A stretch of DNA of 53,633 nucleotides. Origin: Microcaldota archaeon (lineage in GTDB: Archaea; Micrarchaeota; Micrarchaeia; Micrarchaeales; Micrarchaeaceae). A program made the translations under genes and the position numbers. The notes below the pieces were generated by a model. It was not told where the DNA came from. It did no database searches and saw only the letters and a program-made list of their open reading frames with translations. The DNA lies in contig JAKATK010000010.1 in assembly GCA_021827995.1 (NCBI GenBank), positions 1 to 53,633 on the forward strand. Direction: 5' to 3'. Shown piece by piece: positions 1 through 8,611 of this stretch. How positions within the stretch are numbered: the stretch's first letter is position 1; every line of letters starts with the position of its first letter.

Positions 1-110
1 TCGCAATGAAGTTGAGTTGGTTCGTGCGGCGTCTGAAACCCGATGTGGTGAAACGCGTTGCCTCCCTAATCCCTATAGAGGCGTTATTAAGCTTCCAAGT
101 CTAATTACTT

Positions 111-500
111 TTGCGGTTGGCTATAAGAGCGAGCCTAGAGACCACACTGCCGATTCTGCCAAAACATTATCTGGTAGAAATAAGAAAGCAGGTCACCGCG
201 CAGTTCGTGAAGCGCTTCAAGAAGAGCCGCATTCCGAAATACGGTTCGCTCAACAAGGGCTTCGGCGAGCAAGAGGTTCAGGCTTTCTTCAAGGTCATAA
301 AGAATTCCAAGTTCCATCTTCTTTTCTCGTACCAAGCCCAGTTAGGCCTACGGCTGGGCGAAGCGGTCAGGATCAACATAAAGGACGTTAAGTTCGAGAG
401 CAGGGAGCTGGTTGTCAGGACGGAGAAGGCCATGACTCTGGATACCCTGCTGATCCCTACTGCTTTTAGTTTAACGTTCAATGGGATCGTGGCCCAGTAG
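111..500 (+). pseudogene. Truncated tyrosine recombinase (integrase), N-terminal part only
   Basis: The frame reads like the core-binding region and first part of the catalytic domain of an archaeal XerC/D-type integrase. Residues 76-92 (QAQLGLRLGEAVRINIK) carry the usual first catalytic Arg (R81) in an LRxGE context, followed by a 'KDVKFESRELVVRT' strand and 'LDTLLIP'. It stops after about 129 residues, whereas the family is usually about 280-330 residues with a later H-x-x-R and a catalytic Tyr; none of these is present. The first codon is a TTG and the frame is closed by a stop at 102-104, so the 5' end may also be damaged. A separate C-terminal integrase piece lies near 45.4 kb. Read as a remnant of an integrated element, probably inactive. 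Confidence 0.7.
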
Positions 501-580
501 TAGAGCGCCCGCGTTGCAAGCAGAAGGTTGTGGGCGCAATCACGTCGAGTCCATATTGCTTACGTGCGATGGCAGAAAGG

Positions 581-592
581 TTTTTATATATA
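581..592 (+). promoter_or_regulatory. TATA box of the toxin-antitoxin operon
   Basis: An AT-only run (TTTTTATATATA) lies 32 nt before the antitoxin ATG, at the right distance for an archaeal core promoter with a short leader. A second TATA-like stretch (about 598-607) is closer to the start and could be part of an autoregulatory site. Confidence 0.6.
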
Positions 593-623
593 ATGCGCTA
601 TATATAACTATAGGTGTTATATA

Positions 624-845
624 ATGAAAGAAGAGGTAACTACTGTGCAGCTAAATAAGTCAGTGGTGAGGGCACTAAAGCGCATTAAAAAATATCCTAG
701 AGAAACTTATAACGATGTAATCCTTAATCTTATAAAAAATGCCGAGGAAACAAGGGAATTCGACAAATTTGTCCAGGAAGCGCAAAAGGCCAAAATGAAG
801 GAGCTGTGGGGCGAAGGGGATTATACTGCGTGGGAGAATGCCTAA
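624..845 (+). CDS. Putative antitoxin of a type II toxin-antitoxin pair
   Basis: This is a 73-residue protein. Its first half (TVQLNKSVVRALKRIKKYPRETYNDVI) has the look of a beta-strand followed by two helices, as in ribbon-helix-helix or VapB-like archaeal antitoxins that bind their own promoter. The C-terminal half is charged and probably unfolded until it binds the toxin. The stop overlaps the start of the next gene by 8 bp, the tight coupling typical of antitoxin-toxin operons, and a strong TATA box lies just upstream. The identity rests on this layout plus the PemK-like partner; the antitoxin fold itself is inferred. Confidence 0.65.
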   Translation: MKEEVTTVQLNKSVVRALKRIKKYPRETYNDVILNLIKNAEETREFDKFVQEAQKAKMKELWGEGDYTAWENA

Positions 846-1152
846 AGCAGGAGACGTAATAATAACAAGGATGCAATTCGTTGACAGTGAAGGATCTAAA
901 GTAAGACCGGCATTGGTACTATTTGAGGAGCTTGGTAACATAATCATAGCCGGAATAACAACAAACATGCAGATGAAAGGAATACATATTTCTACAAAAG
1001 AGGGGGCCGCCCAAGACAGCATAATAAAATTAAGTTATATATTCACAATTACGGATGAAGCTATCTTAAAAACTGTATTTCATTTAAGTCCAGAAAAAAA
1101 GCGTCTTGTCTTTGATGAACTCTTAAAGAGACTCAGTGGACTTAAAGCATAG
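838..1152 (+). CDS. PemK/MazF-like toxin (endoribonuclease family)
   Basis: This is a 104-residue protein of typical MazF/PemK size. The N-terminus (GDVIITRMQFVDSEGSKVRPALVL) matches the family pattern, in which a GD-[IV]-[IV] strand is followed by a loop and a conserved [KR]-x-RP-A-[LV]-[IV] strand. Known members are mRNA interferases that cleave RNA at short sequence motifs until neutralised by the antitoxin. It overlaps the preceding small gene by 8 bp and so is almost certainly co-translated with it. It sits 0.3 kb from an integrase fragment, which fits an accessory module carried or stabilised by a mobile element. Activity and cleavage site cannot be read from sequence. Confidence 0.75.
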   Translation: MPKAGDVIITRMQFVDSEGSKVRPALVLFEELGNIIIAGITTNMQMKGIHISTKEGAAQDSIIKLSYIFTITDEAILKTVFHLSPEKKRLVFDELLKRLSGLKA

Positions 1153-1230
1153 GCGATTTCCGCTGAGTCCAATAAGCTTATCATTTTTGAATGCGTTTTC
1201 GCAACGCTAAAATTACATAGGTTCGGTGTT

Positions 1231-1467
1231 ATGATATTCAAGGTCAGGGTAGTGACGAATTCCAAAACTGAGTCCATAGAGAGGATGGACGGGGCAAGCT
1301 ACAAAATAAAGGTCAGGGAGAAGGCCATAGACGGACGGGCAAACAGCGCAGTAATAGAGGCATTTGCTGCACGCTTCAGGGTAAGAAAAACGAGTGTTTC
1401 TATAATAAGCGGAGTCAGGAGTAGGAACAAGGTGGTTGAAGTTAGCGGTGCGGTGGAGGAAAAATAA
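1231..1467 (+). CDS. DUF167 (YggU-type) family protein
   Basis: This is a 78-residue protein. The pattern V-x-x-x-S-K-x-x, then 'YKIKVREKAIDGRANSAVIEAFA' and 'SVSIISGVRSRNKVVEV' is the DUF167 signature (V-x-A-P-P-x-x-G-x-A-N in bacterial homologues, followed by a [IV]-x-x-G-x-x-S-R-x-K loop). The family is widespread and has an alpha/beta fold, but its cellular role is unknown. Start ATG 1231 gives the usual family length. It stands alone between the toxin gene and the PadR operon. Confidence 0.85.
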   Translation: MIFKVRVVTNSKTESIERMDGASYKIKVREKAIDGRANSAVIEAFAARFRVRKTSVSIISGVRSRNKVVEVSGAVEEK

Positions 1468-1536
1468 TTGCTGCGCTGCATCCTGGCTTGCACTGGAAGT
1501 GCACTGGACCATTTGAACACAGAGTATATTTATATT

Positions 1537-1564
1537 ATCGTATATTAGATATCTAATACACGAT
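1537..1564. promoter_or_regulatory. 28-bp palindromic operator before the padR gene
   Basis: The region reads ATCGTATATTAGAT, then ATCTAATACACGAT: a two-fold symmetric site with 13 of 14 pairs matching (only 1542/1559 fail). It lies 19 bp before the PadR ATG and overlaps the likely TATA/start region (AT-rich 1525-1547). PadR proteins are dimers that bind such palindromes in their own promoters, so an autoregulatory operator controlling padR and the exporter is the simplest reading. Confidence 0.75.
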
Positions 1565-1582
1565 GCTTTGTAGGGCGATGGG

Positions 1583-2011
1583 ATGGATGGGTCCACTTGG
1601 GAACGTAATTTTGATTATAGCACTTGGAGGATGCGCTTTGGACAGAAGGGATTCCTTAGGCCTTTCGTGCTCAGGATTCTGGAGGATGGGCCAACCAATG
1701 GCATCGGGATAATGGACAGAATGCAGGAAATAAGTAGGGGGTGGTGGAGGCCATCGCCCGGTTCGATTTATCCGCTTCTAGAGCAGCTTGCAGGTGAGGG
1801 CATGATAAAAAAGAGGACTGACGGAAAGTACGAGCTCACCAGCAAGTACGCGCACGGTGCGTATGCCGGCGGGGAAGCAGACGATGCACTAATGAACCTT
1901 GAGGGCAGCGTCTCATATCTGGAGGAACTGGCGGAGAGTGACAAGAAAAAGTTTGCATTATATAAGACTAGGATTAAGGAGATAGCTAAGAGGCTTTCAG
2001 AGCTGCTGTGA
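1583..2011 (+). CDS. PadR family transcriptional regulator
   Basis: This is a 142-residue winged-helix protein. The central segment 'RPFVLRILEDGPTNGIGIMDRM...' followed by 'PSPGSIYPLLEQLAGEGMIKKRTDGKYELT' is diagnostic of PadR: the P-x-x-G-[ST]-[IL]-Y-x-x-L-x-x-L-x-x-x-G recognition helix and the wing. The C-terminal helix (about 108-142) probably forms the dimer arm. The stop overlaps the GTG start of the ABC ATPase by 4 bp, so it is the first gene of an exporter operon. A large palindrome immediately upstream suggests self-repression, lifted by a ligand that the pump would export. Confidence 0.9.
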   Translation: MDGSTWERNFDYSTWRMRFGQKGFLRPFVLRILEDGPTNGIGIMDRMQEISRGWWRPSPGSIYPLLEQLAGEGMIKKRTDGKYELTSKYAHGAYAGGEADDALMNLEGSVSYLEELAESDKKKFALYKTRIKEIAKRLSELL

Positions 2012-3015
2012 GTGGTTTCGTGATTATAGAAACAAAGGGGCTTACAAAGCAGTTCGGCAACTTTAAGGCAGTGGACGGAATTTCGTTTGGTGTGTCCGAA
2101 GGCGAGATATTCGGTCTTCTAGGCCCGAACGGCGCCGGAAAAACAACGACGATAAAAATGTTGATAACGCTCCTTGCTCCAACTTCTGGCGAAGCTTCTA
2201 TTGCTGGCGCAGATATAAAAGATAATAAAAGGAAAGTCAGGGAGAACATCGGGGTCGTGTTTCAGGATCCTTCGTTGGACGATGAGTTGACTGGCAGGGA
2301 GAATCTTCAGTTTCATGCCATACTGTATAGAGTAGACAAAAGCAAAAGAGATGGTAAGATACAGGAAATGCTTAAACTGGTTGAACTTGAGGATAAAGCA
2401 GACATTCTGGTCAAAAATTATTCAGGTGGCATGAAAAGAAGGCTTGAGATTGGCCGCGGTCTTCTGCACGAACCAAAAGTGCTGTTCCTTGACGAGCCCA
2501 CCATAGGGCTTGACACGCAGACGAGGAGGCATATGTGGGAATATATTGAGCGACTGAACAAACAACACGGAACGACAATAATTTTAACAACCCACTATAT
2601 AGAAGAAGCGGACTACTTATGCGACAGGGTAGCATTCGTAGACCACGGCAAGATAGTGGCGCTTGACACGCCGGACACCCTCAAGAAAAAAATGGGCGGT
2701 GACATAATAGCGCTCAAGGTAAAAGGCAGTCCCAACGTCGCTATTCGAAAATTTAACCAGATTTCTTGGATTAAGGCCGCGGCCATTCATGACGACCTTA
2801 TCAATTTAACTGTAGAGAATGGTGATCTGCGCCTTCCCGAAATCGTGATATTCGCCCAAAAGCATGGCATAGCGATAATTTCTACAGACATTAGAAAGCC
2901 CAGCCTTGAGGATGTATTCATAAAGTATACTGGAAAGACCATAAGGGATGAAGAAGGGAACTGGAAGGATGCGATGAGGCTTCGCCATGCAGCATGGAGC
3001 GGTGGTAGGAGATGA
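2008..3015 (+). CDS. DrrA-type ABC exporter, ATP-binding subunit
   Basis: This is a 335-residue cytoplasmic ATPase that should power the permease encoded next. Visible motifs are Walker A GPNGAGKTT (39-47), Q-loop 'VVFQDPSLDDELTGREN' (about 83-99), ABC signature YSGGMKRR (138-145), Walker B VLFLDEPT (158-165) with D-loop GLD, and switch His in 'TTHYIEEAD'. The C-terminal extension after about 235 (DxIALKVKG... 'PSLEDVFIKYTGK') is the accessory domain of DrrA/CcmA-like drug or lipid exporters. It starts with GTG at 2008 inside the stop of padR and ends in an ATGA overlap with the permease, so the three genes form one tight operon. Substrate unknown. Confidence 0.93.
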   Translation: MSGFVIIETKGLTKQFGNFKAVDGISFGVSEGEIFGLLGPNGAGKTTTIKMLITLLAPTSGEASIAGADIKDNKRKVRENIGVVFQDPSLDDELTGRENLQFHAILYRVDKSKRDGKIQEMLKLVELEDKADILVKNYSGGMKRRLEIGRGLLHEPKVLFLDEPTIGLDTQTRRHMWEYIERLNKQHGTTIILTTHYIEEADYLCDRVAFVDHGKIVALDTPDTLKKKMGGDIIALKVKGSPNVAIRKFNQISWIKAAAIHDDLINLTVENGDLRLPEIVIFAQKHGIAIISTDIRKPSLEDVFIKYTGKTIRDEEGNWKDAMRLRHAAWSGGRR

Positions 3016-3776
3016 TAGACTCAAACGCGATTTATGTTGTGTGGCTCAGAGAGATGAAGAGATTCGCAAGAGCCAAATCAAGGGTTATCGGCATTTTGGT
3101 GATGCCGTTATTCTTCTTGTTAGGCTTGGGCATAGGCCTAGGCAGTCTGATAAGCCAGGAGATAGCAGGAGGAAGTTACTTGCAGTTCATAGTTCCCGGG
3201 ATAATAGGGATGGCGCTGATGTCAACCGCATCGTCGTCTGGTTTTTCTACGATATGGGACAGACAATTTGGATTCTTGAAAGAGATAATGGTAACCCCAA
3301 ATTCTCGGGCGTCGATTGTCGTTGGCCGCATGCTAGGTGGCTCGACAACCGCTATGGTCTCCGCATTGATAGTTACTATGGTCTCGCTTCTGATAGGTTT
3401 CCATATACAGCTCACCATAGCGGTACTTCTTGCAATTATATTTATGCTGCTAATAGCGCTGGTATTCATAAGCATAGGACTCATACTCGCATCTGTGATT
3501 ACTGACCTCCAGGGATTCGGGATGATAACCAGTTTCCTTACAATGCCATTGCTCTTCCTTTCGAATGGGCTGTTTCCACTTAGCCAGTTCCCCCAAACCG
3601 TGCAGGAAATCGCATATTTCAACCCACTCAGCTATGGAATAGATGGAATCAGGGGCGCACTTGGCGGTGTTTCAACGCTACCTATGACCACTGACCTGGG
3701 CGTCCTCGCGCTTTTTGTTGTGGCATTGGCGTTAATCGCAGTTTATGCATTCAGCAAGAGCGAGGCCGGAGTGTAA
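3012..3776 (+). CDS. DrrB-like ABC-2 permease
   Basis: This is a 254-residue integral membrane protein with six predicted hydrophobic segments (about 24-48, 58-78, 105-130, 135-162, 168-190, 228-248). It has the ABC-2 feature 'FLKEIMVTPNSRASIVVGR' after the second segment, an amphipathic coupling region with the conserved E-[IL]-[ML]-V-[ST]-P motif that contacts the ATPase. The segment 'SNGLFPLSQFPQTVQEIAYFNPLSYGIDGIR' near the C-terminus is also typical of DrrB proteins. It overlaps the ATPase gene by 4 bp (ATGA). Together with PadR and the ATPase it forms a regulated efflux system, probably for a hydrophobic compound or lipid. Confidence 0.92.
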   Translation: MIDSNAIYVVWLREMKRFARAKSRVIGILVMPLFFLLGLGIGLGSLISQEIAGGSYLQFIVPGIIGMALMSTASSSGFSTIWDRQFGFLKEIMVTPNSRASIVVGRMLGGSTTAMVSALIVTMVSLLIGFHIQLTIAVLLAIIFMLLIALVFISIGLILASVITDLQGFGMITSFLTMPLLFLSNGLFPLSQFPQTVQEIAYFNPLSYGIDGIRGALGGVSTLPMTTDLGVLALFVVALALIAVYAFSKSEAGV

Positions 3777-3834
3777 GTGCTGGCTTAATTCGGGAAGGAT
3801 CGGCTTATTGCAATTCCGGATATGTCAGCGATAA

Positions 3835-3990
3835 TTTACTGTATGGATTGAAGCAAGTGGTCTTAAGATAGCGCCACTTATGACCGTCAAGTTTTCAACA
3901 TGGGCGAACCTGCTTGGATCGATTTTTTTACTGCGATAATGGCCATAGCGGTATAGTACGCGTTTGGCAGGGCCGTGTCAGCCAGGCGAG
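3835..3990 (+). pseudogene. Possible degraded membrane-protein fragment
   Basis: Between the exporter operon and the ATPase, one frame reads 'ASGLKIAPLMTVKFSTWANL'. A one-base shift at the T-run near 3923-3928 continues it as 'FFTAIMAIAV', a stop, then 'YAFGRAVSA'. This looks like a decayed hydrophobic protein with a frameshift and a stop. I do not recognise the family. The reading could be chance. Confidence 0.22.
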
Positions 3991-4007
3991 AGAGAAGCAA
4001 CCCCAGT

Positions 4008-6434
4008 TCATGCATTAGTACCCTTGGTAAGTCCCACTATTCCGAACCTCTTGAAAACGCTGTGCTTCACCACGTCGAACGCTAGTGCAAGGACTGTACC
4101 CAAAATCATAACGGACACTATGGCAGCACCGCTTATCTGTGGTATAAGTATCCCGAAATACGCCATCAATGCTACGATGGTTACCGCAGCGAAAGACGTC
4201 GCCAGAAGGTATGCGCTGGGTGCGCTGCTCCACATATAGCCGACGTGCTCTCTAAGGCTGAAGATGACGAGGTTGTCCATGAAAACGAGCATGAATAGCA
4301 CGAGTGACTGGAAGGCGACAGCGTCAAGTTTAAGGTACCAAGACAGTGGTACGAATGCCATGGCTGTTAGCAGTAACACGAAACCCAAGATTAATGAGGA
4401 ACGCATCAGGCTCCGCACGTTCCAGGCATTCGGCGATGTCGAGTAGCGTTCTTCATCTGTCGCTATAGTTATATTGGCTATGTCGTTGCTGAAGAGCAGT
4501 ATGACGAGCTCGAAAGCCAATAGTGGTATCGACCTGAGCAGCAGGAATGACAGGGTTATGAATAGTATTATCTGTATGGCTCTGGTTATCTTCGCAATCG
4601 TATAAGTCACCATGCGAGCGAATATGCGCCTGCTCTCTTCTACTGCGCTGACCATGACACCTATGCCGTTCTTCACGAGCACCATGCCAGCCGCACTCTT
4701 CGCCACATCTGTCGCGTTTGAGACGGCTATGCCAACCTCGGCCTGCTTCAGCGCCGGCGCGTCATTAATCCCATCGCCAGTCATACCGACCCTGTGACCA
4801 GCGGTCTGCAACGCCTTCACTATGGTGAACTTGTCTTCAGGGTATATACCAGCAAACACACTCGCATTCTCTATCATCGCTACCCTCTCATGCCCACCTT
4901 CCTTCCGCAGAGCTTCAAAGTCGACTACTTCGCCCATGATGCCGACGCTCCTTGCTATCTCCTTGGCTATGGCGACGTTATCTCCGGTCAGCATCTTTAC
5001 TTCCACCCCGAGGTCGTGAAGCTTGCGTATCAGGCGCTTTGCGTCAGACCTCGGCTGATCGCGAAGGGCTATGAGACCGAGCATGGTGCCCTTGCCGCCA
5101 CGCTCCTGCCTCGCTACCGCGATAGTGCGAAGCCGCCTACTTGAGAAATCCTGAACAACCCTGTCGAACTCTTCTCTCTGCCTTGGTGCCATCGTGCACT
5201 GCGATGCTATTATACTCGGAGCGCCCTTCGAAACGCGAAAACGGTGCCCGCCCAAGGTGATAACGGCGCTGGACATCTTTGTGGCGGGTTGAAACGGTGT
5301 AAATGACTCGGTCGTGTAACCGCTGGCAACACCTAGCGTTTTGGCTCTGTGTATGACAGCGTTGTCTATAGGGTCCTGGTCAGAAGCCACAGAGGCCATG
5401 CAGGCATACCTGACCACCTCATTTACATCGGTTTTGTATAGTGGGACGACAGTTTCCACTTCAGGGATGTTCTTCGTTATTGTGCCAGTCTTGTCGAAGC
5501 ACATTACATCCATGATCGCTGCCTCTTCTATCGCGTTCAGTTTGGTAACCAATATGGATTTCTTAGTGAGCCTCTCCGTACCGAGGGCCATTGAGACCGT
5601 AAAGGCGGCAGGCAGAGCCACTGGTACAGATGGTATGAGCACTACGAGGGCGAATGGAAGGAGTTCGGCTAGGCCGAGCTTGAAGAAGAACAAGCTTGCG
5701 ACAACTATGAGCGCCACAGCTGCTATGTCTAGGAACGCCAGGTACTTGACGATGCTCATTATAGTGTCCTCGAGATGCAGCCTCGGCTTTGCTATCTGCA
5801 CAAGACGCGTAGTTTCGCCATAGCTGGTGTTGTATCCAGTAGAGACCACGACGCATATCGCCTCGCCCTGCTTAGGCGTGGTGCCCTCGTAGACCATGCT
5901 GCTATTACCCTTGCTTACAGGAAGCGATTCGCCGGTAAGTGCTGATTGGTTGACTTCTAGGTAGTCTGACTTAATTACCTTAGAATCTGCAGGTATGATG
6001 TCGCCAATCCTGATCCGTATTATGTCACCAGGTACCAGCTCACGGGCCTGAACAGTCGTCCAGGCGCCGTCTCTCAAGACCCTGGCGCCGACCGAGAGCT
6101 TCTTCTTTAGGAGTTCGACACTGTTGTCAGCGCGCCGCTCCTCTATGAAGCTCACAATTGCATTGAAGACTAGGAGCGCAAATATTATGGAAAAGCTCCT
6201 CAGCTCGCCTAACGCGAAGCATATGACCGCGATAAGTTCAAGGAGTATAGGGACGGGACCGTAGAACTTCTTCAAGAAACTGATGGGCCAGCGCGTCCGC
6301 TTCTCGAGCACCTCGTTGTAACCGTACCGCTCCAACCTATTCTCGGCCTCTCCGCTCGTGAGCCCGCCCTCTGACGCGCCAAGGCGTGAGAACGTCTCAC
6401 GCAGCGTCAGTCCCTCGAACTCGCTGCGTGCCAT
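4008..6434 (-). CDS. Plasma-membrane-type P-type H+-ATPase (P3A)
   Basis: This is an 808-residue cation pump. The actuator loop is TGES (167-170), the phosphorylation motif DKTGTIT starts at D314, and the N/P domain carries 'MLTGDN' and 'TGDGINDAPALK'. M4 reads 'PSVPVALPA' (268-276), as in fungal, plant and archaeal proton pumps, and M6 has 'SNDIANITIATDE', matching the N-D pair that carries protons in P3A enzymes. About ten membrane segments are predicted, four of them after the P-domain. The length fits archaeal homologues, which lack the long C-terminal autoinhibitory tail. Family knowledge points to ATP-driven proton export, useful for pH homeostasis in acid. It is transcribed alone, with a TATA-like site near 6462-6475 on the minus strand. 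Confidence 0.92.
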   Translation of the reverse strand: MARSEFEGLTLRETFSRLGASEGGLTSGEAENRLERYGYNEVLEKRTRWPISFLKKFYGPVPILLELIAVICFALGELRSFSIIFALLVFNAIVSFIEERRADNSVELLKKKLSVGARVLRDGAWTTVQARELVPGDIIRIRIGDIIPADSKVIKSDYLEVNQSALTGESLPVSKGNSSMVYEGTTPKQGEAICVVVSTGYNTSYGETTRLVQIAKPRLHLEDTIMSIVKYLAFLDIAAVALIVVASLFFFKLGLAELLPFALVVLIPSVPVALPAAFTVSMALGTERLTKKSILVTKLNAIEEAAIMDVMCFDKTGTITKNIPEVETVVPLYKTDVNEVVRYACMASVASDQDPIDNAVIHRAKTLGVASGYTTESFTPFQPATKMSSAVITLGGHRFRVSKGAPSIIASQCTMAPRQREEFDRVVQDFSSRRLRTIAVARQERGGKGTMLGLIALRDQPRSDAKRLIRKLHDLGVEVKMLTGDNVAIAKEIARSVGIMGEVVDFEALRKEGGHERVAMIENASVFAGIYPEDKFTIVKALQTAGHRVGMTGDGINDAPALKQAEVGIAVSNATDVAKSAAGMVLVKNGIGVMVSAVEESRRIFARMVTYTIAKITRAIQIILFITLSFLLLRSIPLLAFELVILLFSNDIANITIATDEERYSTSPNAWNVRSLMRSSLILGFVLLLTAMAFVPLSWYLKLDAVAFQSLVLFMLVFMDNLVIFSLREHVGYMWSSAPSAYLLATSFAAVTIVALMAYFGILIPQISGAAIVSVMILGTVLALAFDVVKHSVFKRFGIVGLTKGTNA

Positions 6435-6535
6435 ATAGCCCGGAAAGAATACGCAGCCCCCAGCTAAATACTCACGCGTTCCGACACGTTTGGGGCGTAC
6501 GGGCTGTATCGTCTATGGAAGAACCCCACCGCAAC

Positions 6536-6546
6536 TTTAATAACTC
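6536..6546 (+). promoter_or_regulatory. TATA box for acetyl-CoA synthetase
   Basis: ACTTTAATAAC lies about 31-41 nt before the ATG at 6577, suggesting a very short leader. The divergent H+-ATPase promoter lies about 70 bp away on the other strand. Confidence 0.55.
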
Positions 6547-6576
6547 TAACATTGCTAAAGGCATACGAGTGTTTTC

Positions 6577-8571
6577 ATGCCAGTCAACTGGTCAATATCA
6601 TTCGATGAGAGGATATCGCCCGAAGGGCTACCGCACGCAGCTACGGTAGACGAGTACAAGAGGTTCCACGAACTCAGCGTTAAGGATTACAGAGATTTCT
6701 GGGCCAGCGTGGCCCTTGACCTCGACTGGTTCAGGATATGGGACAGGGTGCTGGACGACTCTAAGCCACCCTTCTACAAGTGGTTCGCTGGAGGTGAGCT
6801 GAACGCTTCCTACCTGTGCCTGGACCGCCACGTGAAGACGCCTAGGCGCAACAAGGTAGCTATAATATGGGAGGGCGAGCCTATGGAGGACGGCAAGCCC
6901 AAGGAGGTGCGCAAGTTCACGTACTACGACCTGTACAAGGATGTGAACCGGATGGCGTATCTGCTCAAGAACAAGTACAACATAAAGAAAGGTGATGTCA
7001 TAGGCCTCTACCTGCCTATGATACCGGAACTGCCTATGTTCATGTTGGCTGCCGCAAGGCTGGGTGCAACGTTCTGTGTCGTGTTCTCCGGCTTCAGCTC
7101 AGACGCGATAGCGGAGCGCATGAATGATGCGGAGGCCAAGCTGATAGTAACGACTGATGGCGCATGGCGAGCCGGCAAGATGCTGGACCTCAAGTCGATA
7201 GTAGACACGGCTCTGGAAAAGACAAAAACTGTGCGCAGCGTCTTGGTAATCGAGAGAACGCATAACAAGGTCAACATGGTGCGCGGCAGGGACGAATTCC
7301 TGAGTGGCATGATGAAGAGCGCGCCGAGCAACGCTTACGTTGAACCCGAGCCGGTCAAGTCCGAATCGCCGCTATACGTGTTATACACGTCAGGCACGAC
7401 CGGCAAGCCGAAGGGGCAGGTGCACGACGTCGGCGGCTACATGACGCTCCTGCACGCGACGATGAAGTGGGTCTTCGACATAAAGGACAGCGACGTCTAC
7501 TGGTGCATGGCGGACATAGGCTGGGTCACTGGCCACTCCTACATAGTCTTCGGCCCCTTAATGGAGGGAGCCACCGAGATTATGTACGAGGGCTCGCCGG
7601 TGTTCCCGGAGCAGGACAGGTGGTGCTCGATAATAGAGCGGTACGGTGTCAGCATATTCTACACGTCGCCGACGGCGATAAGGGGCTGGATAAAGGGCGG
7701 CGAGCAGTGGGTGAAGATGCACGACACCAGCACGGTCAGGTTGATGAACTCGGTAGGCGAACCGATAAACCCGGAAGCTTTCAAGTGGCTATTCAAGCTT
7801 GTGGGTAGGGAGCGCGTACCGTTCGGCAGCACATGGTGGATGACAGAAACCGGCGGCATAATGATAAGCCATGTGCCCGGTCTCATGATGATACCGATGA
7901 AGCCCGGCACGAACGGTATGCCAATACCTGGCATAGACGCCGACGTGATCGATGAGCACGGCAACCCGCAGAAAGCCAATGAGCGCGGCTTCCTAGTGCT
8001 GAAGAAGCCGTGGCCTGGCATGCCCCTGACGATTTTCAAGGATCCGAAGAGGTTCGAGGAGGTGTACTACTCCAAGTTCCCTGGCATATTCTATGCTGGC
8101 GATTACGCGGTCAAGGACCCAGACGGCTACTTCTGGGTCTTGGGCAGGGCCGACGAGGTGATAAAGGTGGCCGGCCACAGGCTCGGCACATATGAGTTGG
8201 AGTCTGCGCTAATCAGGCACAAGGCAGTCGCCGAGTCGGCGGTCGTCGGGGTGCCGGACGAGATAAAGGGCGAGGTGCCGGTCGCGTTCGTAATACTGCG
8301 GCAGGGCTACGCGCCAAGCGAGGAGCTGAAGAACGAGATAAAGGACGAGGTCCGCAAGCAGGTTGGGCCGATCGCCTCGCTCAAGGACGTCTTCTTCGCA
8401 TCGAAGCTGCCGAAGACCAGGAGCGCGAAGATAATGCGCAGGGTCGTCAAGGCGGTGGCAATGGGCAATCCGCCTGGCGACACGACGACGCTTGAGGACG
8501 AAGCTTCGATAGAGGAGATAAAGAGCGCATACGCGCAGCTGAGCGGGGACGTTAGGAATGGTAGGGGCTGA
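6577..8571 (+). CDS. acsA: Acetyl-CoA synthetase (AMP-forming)
   Basis: This is a 664-residue ANL-superfamily enzyme that activates acetate with ATP and CoA to acetyl-CoA. The P-loop YTSGTTGKPKG spans 270-280. The acyl-pocket motif WWMTETGG (420-427) includes the Trp that limits the substrate to acetate/propionate in true Acs enzymes. The hinge 'GRADEVIKVAGHRL' and the C-terminal catalytic Lys motif 'PKTRSAKIMRR' (acetylation-controlled in bacteria) are intact. The N-terminal 'FHELSVKDYRDFWASVA' is the ACAS-N domain. Length is normal. It is convergent with the aldehyde dehydrogenase/DUF779 operon, which could supply acetate from aldehydes. A propionyl-CoA synthetase role is possible but less likely. 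Confidence 0.93.
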   Translation: MPVNWSISFDERISPEGLPHAATVDEYKRFHELSVKDYRDFWASVALDLDWFRIWDRVLDDSKPPFYKWFAGGELNASYLCLDRHVKTPRRNKVAIIWEGEPMEDGKPKEVRKFTYYDLYKDVNRMAYLLKNKYNIKKGDVIGLYLPMIPELPMFMLAAARLGATFCVVFSGFSSDAIAERMNDAEAKLIVTTDGAWRAGKMLDLKSIVDTALEKTKTVRSVLVIERTHNKVNMVRGRDEFLSGMMKSAPSNAYVEPEPVKSESPLYVLYTSGTTGKPKGQVHDVGGYMTLLHATMKWVFDIKDSDVYWCMADIGWVTGHSYIVFGPLMEGATEIMYEGSPVFPEQDRWCSIIERYGVSIFYTSPTAIRGWIKGGEQWVKMHDTSTVRLMNSVGEPINPEAFKWLFKLVGRERVPFGSTWWMTETGGIMISHVPGLMMIPMKPGTNGMPIPGIDADVIDEHGNPQKANERGFLVLKKPWPGMPLTIFKDPKRFEEVYYSKFPGIFYAGDYAVKDPDGYFWVLGRADEVIKVAGHRLGTYELESALIRHKAVAESAVVGVPDEIKGEVPVAFVILRQGYAPSEELKNEIKDEVRKQVGPIASLKDVFFASKLPKTRSAKIMRRVVKAVAMGNPPGDTTTLEDEASIEEIKSAYAQLSGDVRNGRG

Positions 8572-8611
8572 CGCGTAGCGCCAGCCCGGTAGAATCCTGG
8601 TTCGGGCTTGG

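Noticed and set aside
1-104. 32-codon frame at the contig start (ATG 6, starting MKLSWFVRRLKPD)
   Set aside because: Too short, at the contig edge, without motif; could be part of a decayed gene but not supportable.
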